Below are positions 23,252 through 33,206 of a stretch of 64,000 nucleotides of DNA, in pieces. The stretch is from Robiginitomaculum sp. (lineage in GTDB: Bacteria; Pseudomonadota; Alphaproteobacteria; Caulobacterales; Maricaulaceae). Location of the stretch: NCBI GenBank assembly GCA_002733805.1, contig NVXG01000002.1:1-64000 (forward strand), read 5' to 3'. Position numbers and translations under genes: made by a program. Numbering within the stretch: position 1 is the stretch's first letter; each line of letters opens with the position of its first letter. The notes below the pieces were generated by a model that ran no database searches, had not been told where the DNA came from, and worked only from the letters and a program-made list of their open reading frames with translations.

Positions 23252-23868
23252 TTGAAGCGAGCCTCCAAAGCTTCCAGCGCTGCTTTAGTCAGCACCAGTT
23301 TGTGACGGCGAAGCACGTCGTACACATTGATCCCAGCAATGGGCAGCGCATCCACATTGGGTAGATTACGTGCAGCCAGTGCAAAGTTTTCGTCGAGCTT
23401 CTCACCACCGATAACCAGCACATTGGTCAGGCCAAGTTTTGCCAGCGAATCTTTCAATTGCGTGGTTTTTGGCGCTTTCATGGTCTCGTTATCGAGAATG
23501 ACCAGCTCACCGGCCCCTGCTTTGGCGGAAAGCGCATGCTTCATAGCCATCAAACGAACGCTTCTTTGCAATTTGTGTGCATGAGAGCGAACTCGTGGCC
23601 CGTGAGCGCGAGCCCCACCAATGAAGATATTTGAGCGTTTTGAACCGTGACGCGCTGTGCCGCCACCTTTTTGTTTGCCCCAACGCGCACCGGTACGAGA
23701 AATTTCACCCCGGGTTTTGGTTTTATGGGTGCCAGCCTGACGCTTGGCCAGCTGATAGCGCACCATGCGGTGCAAGATGTCTTTGCGCGGCTCCAGCCCG
23801 AAAATAGTATCGGAGAGTTCAACCGTGCCGGCGCTCTTTGAGGCCAATGTTGTGACGTCGAGTTTCAT
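23248..23868 (-). CDS. rplD: 50S ribosomal protein L4
   Basis: [50 protein letters not shown]. Confidence 0.97.
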   Translation of the reverse strand: MKLDVTTLASKSAGTVELSDTIFGLEPRKDILHRMVRYQLAKRQAGTHKTKTRGEISRTGARWGKQKGGGTARHGSKRSNIFIGGARAHGPRVRSHAHKLQRSVRLMAMKHALSAKAGAGELVILDNETMKAPKTTQLKDSLAKLGLTNVLVIGGEKLDENFALAARNLPNVDALPIAGINVYDVLRRHKLVLTKAALEALEARFK

Positions 23869-24614
23869 TGCCCGTCATCCTTTTGTTCAGTTGCAGCTTC
23901 AGCCGGTGCTTCTGCTGGTGGTGTTTCTTCCGCCACAGGTTTTGCTTCGCGCAATACACCCGGCACTGGCAAATCCATACCCGGACCTTTGACTGCATCA
24001 CGAATTTCAACCCACATGCCTTTTGAGCCAGGAATGGCACCACGAACTAGAACCAGATTGCGCGCATCATCAATGCGAACAACTTCTAGGTTTTGCTGGG
24101 TACGTCGTTTTGAACCCATATGGCCGGCCATTTTCTTGCCCTTGAACACCTTGCCAGGGTCCTGACACTGACCAGTTGAACCGTGACTACGGTGAGAAAT
24201 GGAAACACCGTGTGTCGCCCGCAAGCCCTTAAAGTTATGACGCTTCATGGCACCGGCAAAACCCTTACCAATGGTCACGCCGGCCACATCAACTTTTTGT
24301 CCGGGGACAAAATGTTTGGCTGACATTTCAGAACCAACCTCAAGAAGGCAATCTTCGGTCACCCGAAATTCGACCACTTTACGTTTTGGTTCAACTTTGG
24401 CTTTGGCAAAGTGACCACGCATTGATTTGGAAGTACGCTTTACCTTGGCAATTCCAGCGCCAAGTTGCAGCGCAACATACCCATTGTCTTCGACATTGCG
24501 GGTAGCAACGACCTGACAATTATCAACATGCAGCACAGTTACCGGAATGGCTTCACCGTCATCGGCGAAAATCCGGCTCATGCCCAGTTTTTTTGCAATA
24601 AGACCCGAACGCAT
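23865..24614 (-). CDS. rplC: 50S ribosomal protein L3 (Ala/Glu/Pro-rich C-terminal tail)
   Basis: [36 protein letters not shown]...[50 protein letters not shown]. Confidence 0.97.
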   Translation of the reverse strand: MRSGLIAKKLGMSRIFADDGEAIPVTVLHVDNCQVVATRNVEDNGYVALQLGAGIAKVKRTSKSMRGHFAKAKVEPKRKVVEFRVTEDCLLEVGSEMSAKHFVPGQKVDVAGVTIGKGFAGAMKRHNFKGLRATHGVSISHRSHGSTGQCQDPGKVFKGKKMAGHMGSKRRTQQNLEVVRIDDARNLVLVRGAIPGSKGMWVEIRDAVKGPGMDLPVPGVLREAKPVAEETPPAEAPAEAATEQKDDGQ

Positions 24615-24616
24615 GA

Positions 24617-24931
24617 TTACGCCCCCAGCTTGATTTCTACGTCAACACCAGCCGACAGATCGAGCTTCATCAGCGCGTCTACGGTTTGTGGTGTTGGATC
24701 TACAATATCCAGAACCCGTTTGTGTGTCCGAATTTCGAACTGCTCACGGGACTTCTTGTTCACATGCGGTGACCGGTTCACGGTGAATTTCTCAATCCGT
24801 GTCGGCAATGGAATCGGCCCACGAACCGAAGCGCCTGTGCGCTTGGCTGTGTTGATGATTTCCAACGCCGATGCATCAAGCACCCGGTGATCAAATGCCT
24901 TAAGGCGGATACGAATATTTTGACGGTCCAT
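24617..24931 (-). CDS. rpsJ: 30S ribosomal protein S10
   Basis: [72 protein letters not shown]. Confidence 0.98.
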   Translation of the reverse strand: MDRQNIRIRLKAFDHRVLDASALEIINTAKRTGASVRGPIPLPTRIEKFTVNRSPHVNKKSREQFEIRTHKRVLDIVDPTPQTVDALMKLDLSAGVDVEIKLGA

Positions 24932-24964
24932 CTTGGATTCCGATACCTCTATTTGAACAAAAGA

Positions 24965-24996
24965 AGCGGCGCTGAAGAAGCTTCCCTAGCGCCGCT
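24965..24996 (-). terminator. Hairpin between tuf and rpsJ (terminator/attenuator candidate)
   Basis: Perfect 9-bp inverted repeat AGCGGCGCT...AGCGCCGCT, followed on the minus strand by TCTTTTGTT. Confidence 0.6.
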
Positions 24997-25004
24997 GGTA
25001 TTCT

Positions 25005-26180
25005 TTACTCTACGATTTTGCTAACCACGCCGGCACCAACGGTGCGGCCACCTTCACGGATGGCAAACCGAAGCTTGTCTTCCATGGCGATCGGCTGGAT
25101 CAGCTCAACATTGATATTCACATTATCGCCAGGCATCACCATTTCGGTGCCTTCTGGCAAGGTAACAACACCGGTCACATCGGTGGTGCGGAAGTAAAAC
25201 TGTGGACGGTAGTTATTAAAGAACGGCGTGTGACGACCACCCTCATCCTTGGTCAGGACGTAAGCCTCACCAATAAACTTGGTGTGTGGCGTGATTGAAC
25301 CCGGCGCACAAAGCACCTGGCCACGTTCCACATCTTCACGAGCAACACCACGAAGCAGCGCGCCGATATTGTCGCCAGCCTCTCCGCGATCCAGCAATTT
25401 GCGGAACATTTCAACACCAGTACAAACTGATTTCTGTGTGTCACGGATCCCAACGATTTCAATCTCGTCAGCCACATTGATCACACCGCGCTCAACCCGA
25501 CCAGTAACCACCGTACCGCGACCAGAGATCGAGAACACATCCTCAATCGGCATCAAGAAGGGTTGGTCAATCGCCCGTTCCGGCTGTGGAATATACTCAT
25601 CAACCGCTGCCATCAGCTTTCTGATGCTTTCCTCGCCGATCTCAGGATCACGGCCCTCCAGTGCTGCCAAAGCAGAACCGGCAATAATCGGAATGTCATC
25701 ACCCGGATAGTCATACGAAGACAACAATTCACGAATTTCCATCTCAACCAGCTCGAGCAACTCATCGTCGTCAACCTGATCAACCTTGTTCATGTAAACA
25801 ACCAGAGCCGGCACACCAACCTGACGCGCCAACAAAATGTGCTCGCGGGTTTGTGGCATTGGACCATCGGCTGCGCTCACAACCAAAATACCGCCATCCA
25901 TCTGCGCCGCGCCGGTGATCATGTTCTTCACATAATCAGCGTGACCCGGACAATCCACGTGGGCGTAGTGACGATTTTCCGTCTCATACTCAACGTGGGC
26001 TGTCGAAATGGTAATGCCCCGCGCTTTTTCTTCAGGCGCAGCATCAATATCGGCATAATCCTTGAATTCACCAAAATACTTGGTAATCGCCGCCGTCAAC
26101 GTCGTCTTGCCATGGTCAACATGACCAATCGTGCCAACGTTCACATGCGGCTTATTACGCTCAAACTTCTCTTTTGCCAT
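25005..26180 (-). CDS. tuf: Elongation factor Tu
   Basis: [39 protein letters not shown]; full-length EF-Tu ending VVSKIVE. Confidence 0.99.
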   Translation of the reverse strand: MAKEKFERNKPHVNVGTIGHVDHGKTTLTAAITKYFGEFKDYADIDAAPEEKARGITISTAHVEYETENRHYAHVDCPGHADYVKNMITGAAQMDGGILVVSAADGPMPQTREHILLARQVGVPALVVYMNKVDQVDDDELLELVEMEIRELLSSYDYPGDDIPIIAGSALAALEGRDPEIGEESIRKLMAAVDEYIPQPERAIDQPFLMPIEDVFSISGRGTVVTGRVERGVINVADEIEIVGIRDTQKSVCTGVEMFRKLLDRGEAGDNIGALLRGVAREDVERGQVLCAPGSITPHTKFIGEAYVLTKDEGGRHTPFFNNYRPQFYFRTTDVTGVVTLPEGTEMVMPGDNVNINVELIQPIAMEDKLRFAIREGGRTVGAGVVSKIVE

Positions 26181-26235
26181 TTCGACACTTCCTGTAGTTT
26201 ATGCGGCACCCGGAACACCCGGATGCCGCGATTGG

Positions 26236-27195
26236 TTATCCTTCGATGTGCAATCGCCCATCGTCTATTTGAATTTCGATCCGATGACCACCTGTATCCA
26301 GGTCACCATCAAACGAATCGACAACAATATCCCCAGAACCGGAGACATACACTTTTACGCCGCTGGCATGGCCGAAAAAGCCAATATCACCAGAGCCGCG
26401 AATGCTGGCTTCCAGTGGCGCAGCTTGACCGCCTGCCACTTTGATATCGCCAGAACCATTAATACTCAAATCAACTTCGCCAGTTGCGCTGCCAACTTCA
26501 ATATCGCCAGAACCATTGATCGAGGCCTGTAATGCTTGCACGATTCCGACCTCAATATCGCCAGAACCGTTAATACGCAACTCAGCATCGCCACTAACTG
26601 CGCCAACTTTTACATCACCGGAACCGTTTACACCAACGTACAAAGCACCACCAACCAGTCCGACCTGGATATCGCCAGAACCATTGACCTTGGCTTTTAG
26701 ATCACCAGTCACATCACCGACGCTAAAATCACCGCAACTGTCTATCGACAAATCAGCCGATCCCAAATTTCCAGCTTTGCCGAACACTGCGCCACCACGG
26801 ATCGACAGATCAGTGCCGATTGGTACATGAATCCGGTAGCTCGGATAATCCAGAATGTCGTGTTTGCTGCCGCCTTTGAGGCGCACTGAAACCACGTCGT
26901 CTTTACCTAAAAACTTGCCACGTGAATTGCAGGAACGAACCCGCACTCGATCACGGTAGTGAATTTTGGCCACGCCATTTTTGACATCGACCTGCGGCAA
27001 ATCCATCACGCCGGTACCCGGCTCCATGTCCAATCGAACCTCGGAACCAGTGGTGGTAATGATTTCGACCATTCCAACTAGGTTTTCCAACCGAATGGAA
27101 TTCGCCGAAAAGGTTTCGGCCTGCACATGGGTGGCGGCCATCAGGGCCAGACTGGAAGTTACCGCAAAGAGAGCTATTTGTTTCATGGGTTTCAT
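26236..27195 (-). CDS. Secreted GIN-domain (DUF2807-like) repeat protein
   Basis: Signal peptide MKPMKQIALFAVTSSLALMAATHVQA; tandem INGSGDIEVG-type repeats. Confidence 0.8.
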   Translation of the reverse strand: MKPMKQIALFAVTSSLALMAATHVQAETFSANSIRLENLVGMVEIITTTGSEVRLDMEPGTGVMDLPQVDVKNGVAKIHYRDRVRVRSCNSRGKFLGKDDVVSVRLKGGSKHDILDYPSYRIHVPIGTDLSIRGGAVFGKAGNLGSADLSIDSCGDFSVGDVTGDLKAKVNGSGDIQVGLVGGALYVGVNGSGDVKVGAVSGDAELRINGSGDIEVGIVQALQASINGSGDIEVGSATGEVDLSINGSGDIKVAGGQAAPLEASIRGSGDIGFFGHASGVKVYVSGSGDIVVDSFDGDLDTGGHRIEIQIDDGRLHIEG

Positions 27196-27333
27196 TTCAA
27201 TTTCTCCATTAAAGTTCATCATCAACTCTCTACAGATGCGACCTAAGCCCCAGATGGATGAATTGTGAACGTCTTTTCATGAAGTTCTGCAACTAGATGT
27301 GCTCAACCTAAGCAAAATACAAGGCTTGGACAA

Positions 27334-27407
27334 TGGAGCGGGTAGCGGGGATCGAACCCGCATCTTCAGCTTGGAAGGCTGTGACTCTACCATTGAGCTA
27401 TACCCGC
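27334..27407 (-). tRNA. tRNA-Gly (TCC), encoded CCA
   Basis: GCGGGTATAGCTCAATGGTAGAGTCACAGCCTTCCAAGCTGAAGATGCGGGTTCGATCCCCGCTACCCGCTCCA; cloverleaf closes. Confidence 0.96.
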
Positions 27408-27478
27408 CTTGCACATTGTCCGGCTTGTTTGCCTGCGATTTTGCACCTCTGCACTTGATCGAACCGATCTCAAGGAAA

Positions 27479-27564
27479 TGGTGGAGGGGATTGGATTCGA
27501 ACCAATGTACGCTCTCGCGGCCAGATTTACAGTCTGGTGCCTTTAACCACTCGACCACCCCTCC
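27479..27564 (-). tRNA. tRNA-Tyr (GTA), encoded CCA, long variable arm
   Basis: GGAGGGGTGGTCGAGTGGTTAAAGGCACCAGACTGTAAATCTGGCCGCGAGAGCGTACATTGGTTCGAATCCAATCCCCTCCACCA. Confidence 0.96.
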
Positions 27565-27758
27565 ATGTTACATTTCCTCAACCGACGGAATTCGTATCAT
27601 GCAGTTGCAAAAAAAATTGCCTTTCACCCATCAAAAAAGAAGCCTCTGCCACTTCATCCATTTCCAAGGGACGAAAAATGCAAAGACTTTGCCAAAACTT
27701 AAGGATGCGGAATATAGAGAAGACTTTGAAAAGTCGCAATGAGGAAAATTGATTTTTT

Positions 27759-28520
27759 ATGCCCCATAAGCACAAAAAAAACACACGACCAAAATCTGCA
27801 AAAAACCCCGCTAATTCAACAGGTAAGCTGTGGATATGGGGCACCCATGCGGCGGAAGCTGCGCTAAATAATCCCCGACGCAAGATCAATCAGGTGCTGG
27901 CGACTCGCAATAGCCTGGTTCTTTTGAAAAAAACCAAAGACTTTGGGCAGGTAAATCCGGTGGAGCCACAAAGAATCACCGAAGCCCTGCCCAATGGTGC
28001 GGTGCATCAGGGAATTGCCCTGCAAATTGACCCCCTACCCGGCATACCACTCGATCAGGTGCTGTCCTCAACCCACGGCCCCTTGGTCATGTTGGACGGC
28101 GTGACTGACCCGCGCAATATCGGGGCGATCTTCCGCTCGGCCGCTGCGTTTGGTGCTGCGGCCATCATTACCCAAGATCGCCACACCCCGGTTTTGTCCG
28201 GCGTGTTGGCCAAAGCGGCTGCCGGAGCCATCGAGTGTGTGCCACACATTGCCGTGGTCAATTTATCCCGCACACTGGAACAACTGGCCGAGGCAGGCCT
28301 GCACAGCATTGGGCTGGCCGGGGAAACAACCATCCGTCTGGCCGATGCAACTGATGAGCGCCGAGTGGTGCTGGTCATGGGTGCTGAAGGCAAGGGCATG
28401 CGCCCCAATGTGGCCAAGCATTGCGAAACTCTGGCCAAAATCCAGATCCATGCCGCCATGGAAAGCCTGAACGTCGCCTCCGCTGCCAGCGTCGCGCTGT
28501 ATGAACTGGGCCGGGATTGA
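27759..28520 (+). CDS. rlmB: TrmH/SpoU-family 23S rRNA 2'-O-methyltransferase (RlmB-like)
   Basis: LVMLDGVTDPRNIGAIFRSAAAFGAAAII...VLVMGAEGKGMRPNV...MESLNVASAASVALYELGRD. Confidence 0.93.
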   Translation: MPHKHKKNTRPKSAKNPANSTGKLWIWGTHAAEAALNNPRRKINQVLATRNSLVLLKKTKDFGQVNPVEPQRITEALPNGAVHQGIALQIDPLPGIPLDQVLSSTHGPLVMLDGVTDPRNIGAIFRSAAAFGAAAIITQDRHTPVLSGVLAKAAAGAIECVPHIAVVNLSRTLEQLAEAGLHSIGLAGETTIRLADATDERRVVLVMGAEGKGMRPNVAKHCETLAKIQIHAAMESLNVASAASVALYELGRD

Positions 28521-28720
28521 TCGAGACAAAATCCAACAAGAAGCATGCGTTACGTGTACTAAGGCAACTGTCACCGCAAACATTACCGCAATTTAAGCCT
28601 ACGAGGGCGGTCAATATCCAATTTTGCTGGCATTGGTAGAAAGATACACGTATCTTCAGGCCAACAAACAGGCCTGAACCTAAGGCCTCACTATAAAAAA
28701 TTTCCAAGGGAATCCCACAA

Positions 28721-30595
28721 ATGCGCACAACACTCACTGCTTTAGCAACCATATTTGCCCTGACTGCCTGCGGTCCGAACACTTCCACAAATTCGCCAGC
28801 CGAGTCTGTGGCCGTTGCCTATTCCGTTGAAACGGTACAAGCCGAAACCGACCGGTTGAACGCTTGGTTCGAGGTAAAGTACGAAGAAGACGTCGCATTT
28901 AGCCCGATCAGCCAGACCTTTCTTGGCCGCGATACCAATCAGGACAAGATTGATGACTTTTCCGTAGAAGCCGATGACACTCAACGTGAATGGCGGCGCC
29001 AGACCATTGCTGATCTGCGGGCCAGTTTTGACTATGATAAACTGACACCTGATGCCAAAACTTCATATGACATCTGGGTCTATCAGGGCAAACAGGCAGA
29101 GGCCTCCCTGCCGTTTCGCACCAATGGCTATGTGTTCGAACAAATGCGCGCAGTGCAGGGGTTTTTCCCACAATTGCTGATCGCGTTTCATCGCGTCAAA
29201 GAAGCTGGAGATATGGATAATTATCTGGCCCGGATCGGCGGATCTGCGCGCGCGCTGGACCAACTAATTGTACGCTCTAAAAGGAATGCCCAGACTGGCG
29301 TTCGCCCGCCCTATTTTGCGTTTGAACAGGTGATTGTCGAATCGACAAAGATCATCTCTGGCGCACCCTTCGATGATAGCGGCGTAGACAGCGCCATCTG
29401 GGCCGATGCCAAAACCAAAATCGCAAAACTGCTTGAAGAAGAAAAAATCAATCAGCAAAAGGCTGACCAGCTTACCGCTGCAATACGCGCCTCCCTGCTG
29501 GCCGATTGGAAACCAGCCTATGAGCGGCTGATCGCTTGGCAAAAAGAAGACCAAGCCAATGCCACGCCACAGGCACATGGGGTGAGCGAATTGCCCAATG
29601 GCGCAGCCTATTACAATGAGCGCCTTGCCAACCAGACCACAACCAATCTCACGGCCAATGAAATACACGAAATTGGCCTTGCCGAAGTGGATCGCCTTCG
29701 CGGTGAAATGCAAAGCGTCAAAGATGCGTTTGGTTTTGAAGGCACCTTGCCAGAGTTTTTCATTTTCTTGCGCGAGACCAAAGATGATGACCGGCTTTAT
29801 TATCCCAATGACGATGAAGGCCGCCACGGCTATATCGTTGATGCCACCGCCGCGATTGATAAAATCAAAGCGGAACTACCCAATTATTTTGGCATACTAC
29901 CCAAAGCCGACCTTGTAGTGAAACGAGTTGAGTCGTTCCGCGAGCAGGATGGCGCGCCGCAGCATTATTCCTCTGCCACCCCCGATGGCTCTCGCCCCGG
30001 CACCTATTACGCACATTTGTCTGATATGACAGCAATGCCAAAACGAGAACTGGAAGTGGTCGCCTATCATGAGGGACTGCCCGGCCATCATATGCAAATT
30101 TCAATTGCACAGGAATTAAAAGACATCCCCACATTTCGCACCCAGACATTCTTCAATGCGTATGCCGAAGGCTGGGCGTTATATTCTGAATGGCTGGCAA
30201 TTGAAATGTCAGGAACCTATGAAGACCCATTGTCACAATTTGGACGCCTCGGTTCTGAGATTTGGCGTGCCATTCGTCTGGTGGTCGATACCGGCCTACA
30301 TTCAAAAGGGTGGAGTGAGCAACAGGCGATAGACTATTTTCTGGCCAATTCTGCGGCACCAGAGGCACAAGCCCGGGCCGAAGTGCGCCGCTATATCGTC
30401 TTGCCCGGTCAGGCAACCGGTTATAAGATTGGTATGCTGAAAATTCAGGAACTGCGCCGCAGGGCAGAAGCCGAACTTGGCGAACAGTTCGATATTCGCG
30501 CCTTCCACGATACCATTCTTGGCGGTGGTGCCATGCCACTAACCATCTTGGAACGCCGTGTAGATGAATGGATTGCCGATACAAAGGCAGGCTAA
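28721..30595 (+). CDS. DUF885 family lipoprotein (putative metallohydrolase)
   Basis: Lipobox ALTACG; VVAYHEGLPGHHMQISIAQE; ...FFNAYAEGWALYSEWLA. Confidence 0.92.
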   Translation: MRTTLTALATIFALTACGPNTSTNSPAESVAVAYSVETVQAETDRLNAWFEVKYEEDVAFSPISQTFLGRDTNQDKIDDFSVEADDTQREWRRQTIADLRASFDYDKLTPDAKTSYDIWVYQGKQAEASLPFRTNGYVFEQMRAVQGFFPQLLIAFHRVKEAGDMDNYLARIGGSARALDQLIVRSKRNAQTGVRPPYFAFEQVIVESTKIISGAPFDDSGVDSAIWADAKTKIAKLLEEEKINQQKADQLTAAIRASLLADWKPAYERLIAWQKEDQANATPQAHGVSELPNGAAYYNERLANQTTTNLTANEIHEIGLAEVDRLRGEMQSVKDAFGFEGTLPEFFIFLRETKDDDRLYYPNDDEGRHGYIVDATAAIDKIKAELPNYFGILPKADLVVKRVESFREQDGAPQHYSSATPDGSRPGTYYAHLSDMTAMPKRELEVVAYHEGLPGHHMQISIAQELKDIPTFRTQTFFNAYAEGWALYSEWLAIEMSGTYEDPLSQFGRLGSEIWRAIRLVVDTGLHSKGWSEQQAIDYFLANSAAPEAQARAEVRRYIVLPGQATGYKIGMLKIQELRRRAEAELGEQFDIRAFHDTILGGGAMPLTILERRVDEWIADTKAG

Positions 30596-30748
30596 ATCCG
30601 CATTACGCTGGGGTTACGGGAACGGTAGCTAAATGTACTCAATAGGCTGTGCGAGGTGCTGGCCAAAATTCCGATCTCATCCAATATGGAGAGCCTAAAC
30701 GTGGCCCCAGCGGCGAGTGTGGCCCTGTATGAGGCAACACGAAACTGA
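30596..30748 (+). pseudogene. 3'-end relic of a TrmH/SpoU-family methyltransferase
   Basis: In-frame GLRER*LNVLNRLCEVLAKIPISSNMESLNVAPAASVALYEATRN*, matching the TrmH-family C-terminal motif. Confidence 0.8.
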
Positions 30749-30751
30749 AAA

Positions 30752-31177
30752 TCAAACTTTTGGATATTTCGCATCCATATAGGCCAATGAGGCTATTATC
30801 AGTTCTCGCAATACATCTACGTCCACATCCATCAATTTATTGATATACAAGCAGGATTTACCGTGTTTGTGCTTACCAAGGCGACTTAGCAAGTCTTCAA
30901 ACTCTGAAAACCCGCCTATGATGTAGAGCACAATATTCTGTGCACGGGGCGAAAACCCAACGCGCGTAGAATTCCCTTCGCGTCCGCTATCATATGTATA
31001 GTGGTATGTACCAAATCCGACGATGGATTTGCCCCACATCTTGGCCGGTTCGCCGGACAAATCAGCCATCATCTGACAGATGATAATGCAGTCTTCGCGT
31101 TTTTGCGGCTTGGGTACTTGATCCAGAAACGCTGCGACATCCCCATCAGTTTCCTGTGTTTTGTTTGGCTTGGCCAT
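30752..31177 (-). CDS. DUF1801 domain protein
   Basis: MWGKSIVGFGTYHYTYDSGREGNSTRVGFSPRAQNIVLYIIGGF...LGKHKHGKSCLYINKL. Confidence 0.88.
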   Translation of the reverse strand: MAKPNKTQETDGDVAAFLDQVPKPQKREDCIIICQMMADLSGEPAKMWGKSIVGFGTYHYTYDSGREGNSTRVGFSPRAQNIVLYIIGGFSEFEDLLSRLGKHKHGKSCLYINKLMDVDVDVLRELIIASLAYMDAKYPKV

Positions 31178-31238
31178 TGACGTCCCTCTCTTCGCAAACA
31201 GTATTGCACAAGCTGGTAAAAAGCGTCAAAGTTCGTTC

Positions 31239-31604
31239 ATGAAGGAAGTGACATATACAGGTAGTTGCGGCTGCGGCGCCGTTTGCTTTTCGGCAATGGG
31301 CCAACCAATTATGGTTGCAAATTGTCACTGTACCGATTGCCGCCATGCGACGGGGGCTGCTTTTTCGACTTTTGTTGATTTCAAAACAACACAAATAAGG
31401 TGGAGCGGGACCCCCAGAAAAACGTACCGAAGCTCGCCCGGAGTGCGGCGAGGGTTCTGCGAAAACTGCGGCACTCCACTTTCCTATGAAACTGGTCATG
31501 AGCCGAATGAAATTTGCCTATTTATCGGTATATTTGACGCACCCAACTTTATTCCTCGACAACAAGAAGCTGAACTGAACAAACTGTCATGGGTGAAACT
31601 ATGA
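31239..31604 (+). CDS. GFA family (CENP-V/GFA-type zinc) protein
   Basis: TGSCGCGAVCFSAMG...NCHCTDCRHATGAAFSTFV...FCENCGTPLSYE. Confidence 0.92.
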   Translation: MKEVTYTGSCGCGAVCFSAMGQPIMVANCHCTDCRHATGAAFSTFVDFKTTQIRWSGTPRKTYRSSPGVRRGFCENCGTPLSYETGHEPNEICLFIGIFDAPNFIPRQQEAELNKLSWVKL

Positions 31605-33205
31605 GCGACAACGGCTCCCGTACTGACCTCGCCACTCACGAGGTGACCAATCAGCCACCCCTGCCCGGCGATTTTGACCTGTTTGGCGACCCTGCGATGG
31701 CGCCAGCCCAAGGTTTGCCCGGCCATGACGAGCATTTGGCCGCCTTTGGCAAGTTGGCCGGATCAGCCCATGCCCGCGAAAAGGGGCGTCTGGCCAATGA
31801 AAACAAGCCAAAACTGCGCGCTTTCGATGCGCGCGGACGGCGGATCGACGAAATTGACTATCACCCGGCCTATCACGAGTTGATGCAATTGGGCCTGCAA
31901 AATGGGGTTGCTGCCCGGGCTTGGACCCATCCGGCAAACGGGCAAGTTGCCCACGCGGCGCTTGGCCAGATGATGGCCTGGGCCGATACCGGTGTGGGCT
32001 GTCCAATGACCATGACCTATGCCGTGGTGCCAGTTTTGCGCGATGAAAGTTGGACCGCCGAGCAATGGCTACCCGGCGCGTTGGTCGCCGACTATGACGA
32101 TACTTGCCAACCCAAGGACAAAAAGACCGCGCTTACCTTTGGCATGGCGATGACCGAAAAACAGGGCGGCTCCGACTTGCGGGCCAATACCACACAGGCC
32201 AAAGTTGGGGCAGATGGCGAAGCGGAACTGATCGGCCACAAATGGTTCTGCTCGGCTCCGATGAGTGACGCGTTTCTAACATTGGCCTATGAAGACAAAG
32301 GTTTATCTTGTTTTCTTGTTCCAAAATGGCAACCCGATAACACCCGTAATGCCATTGAGATACAACGCTTAAAAGACAAGATGGGCGATCATTCCAATGC
32401 CAGCAGCGAGATCGAGTATCGCGGCGCGTGGGCCAAGCGGGTTGGCGAGCCGGGGCGCGGCATCCCGACCATCATCAACATGGCCCACCACACCCGGTTT
32501 GACTGCGTGTCTGGCTCGGCTGCGGGGATGCGAAAAGCCGTCAAGCTGGCGGTGCATCACGTTTCGCATCGAACGGCGTTTCAGCGCAAACTGATTGATC
32601 AGCCATTGATGCAAAACACCTTGGCGGATCTGGCATTGGAATCAGAAGCCGCCATGGCGCTTAGCTTTGCGGTAGCAGCCAGTTTTGATGCAGCGGCAGG
32701 CAGCGCCCACACGGCCGCCTTTAGCCGGGTACTGACCCCGATTGCCAAATACTGGGTGTGCAAGCGCCAACCCTCCGTCGTGGCCGAAGCGTTGGAATGT
32801 CTGGGCGGTGTCGGCTTCGTTGAGGAAAGCGGCCTGCCCAATTTGTTTCGGACCTCGCCCTTGAACAGCGTTTGGGAAGGTTCGGGCAACGTGATTGCAT
32901 TGGATATTCAGCGCGCCCTGCAAGACAAGGCGGTGGCGCTGGCGTTTGCCGATGAAATCACCCGGATTGGCGATGAAATCCCGGCAATCGCACCGCTGAC
33001 CAAATGGTTGTCTGAAAACCCTGCGGCGGACCCGCGCCTGTTTGCCGAACGCGCCGCGATTGTGTTGGCCAGCGACGCGTTATCGGCTGGCTCGGTGCGC
33101 GATGGCTGGATCAATTTACGCCTGATGGCCCCCAGCCATATATGGGGGGGCAATGCGGCACAAATCGACGGCGCGGCCATTTTGGCCAGAGTACAAGGTT
33201 GGTAG
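31601..33205 (+). CDS. aidB: AidB-like acyl-CoA dehydrogenase
   Basis: HEVTNQPPLPGDFDLFGDPAM...KQGGSDLRANTTQA...LECLGGVGFVEESGLPNLFRTSPLNSVWEGSGNVIALDIQRA; ATGA overlap with the GFA gene. Confidence 0.88.
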   Translation: MSDNGSRTDLATHEVTNQPPLPGDFDLFGDPAMAPAQGLPGHDEHLAAFGKLAGSAHAREKGRLANENKPKLRAFDARGRRIDEIDYHPAYHELMQLGLQNGVAARAWTHPANGQVAHAALGQMMAWADTGVGCPMTMTYAVVPVLRDESWTAEQWLPGALVADYDDTCQPKDKKTALTFGMAMTEKQGGSDLRANTTQAKVGADGEAELIGHKWFCSAPMSDAFLTLAYEDKGLSCFLVPKWQPDNTRNAIEIQRLKDKMGDHSNASSEIEYRGAWAKRVGEPGRGIPTIINMAHHTRFDCVSGSAAGMRKAVKLAVHHVSHRTAFQRKLIDQPLMQNTLADLALESEAAMALSFAVAASFDAAAGSAHTAAFSRVLTPIAKYWVCKRQPSVVAEALECLGGVGFVEESGLPNLFRTSPLNSVWEGSGNVIALDIQRALQDKAVALAFADEITRIGDEIPAIAPLTKWLSENPAADPRLFAERAAIVLASDALSAGSVRDGWINLRLMAPSHIWGGNAAQIDGAAILARVQGW

Positions 33206-33206
33206 T

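Noticed and set aside
25563-26444. 293-aa plus-strand ORF opposite tuf and the GIN gene
   Set aside because: Antisense to EF-Tu; composition not protein-like.
26236-27195. Treating the periodic GATATCGCCAGAACC DNA repeats as a noncoding satellite
   Set aside because: Periodicity is fully explained by the encoded INGSGDIEVG protein repeats.
27277-27742. ORFs overlapping the two tRNA genes (27277..27558 minus, 27299..27742 plus)
   Set aside because: Translate through intact tRNA sequences; no ribosome-binding sites or motifs.
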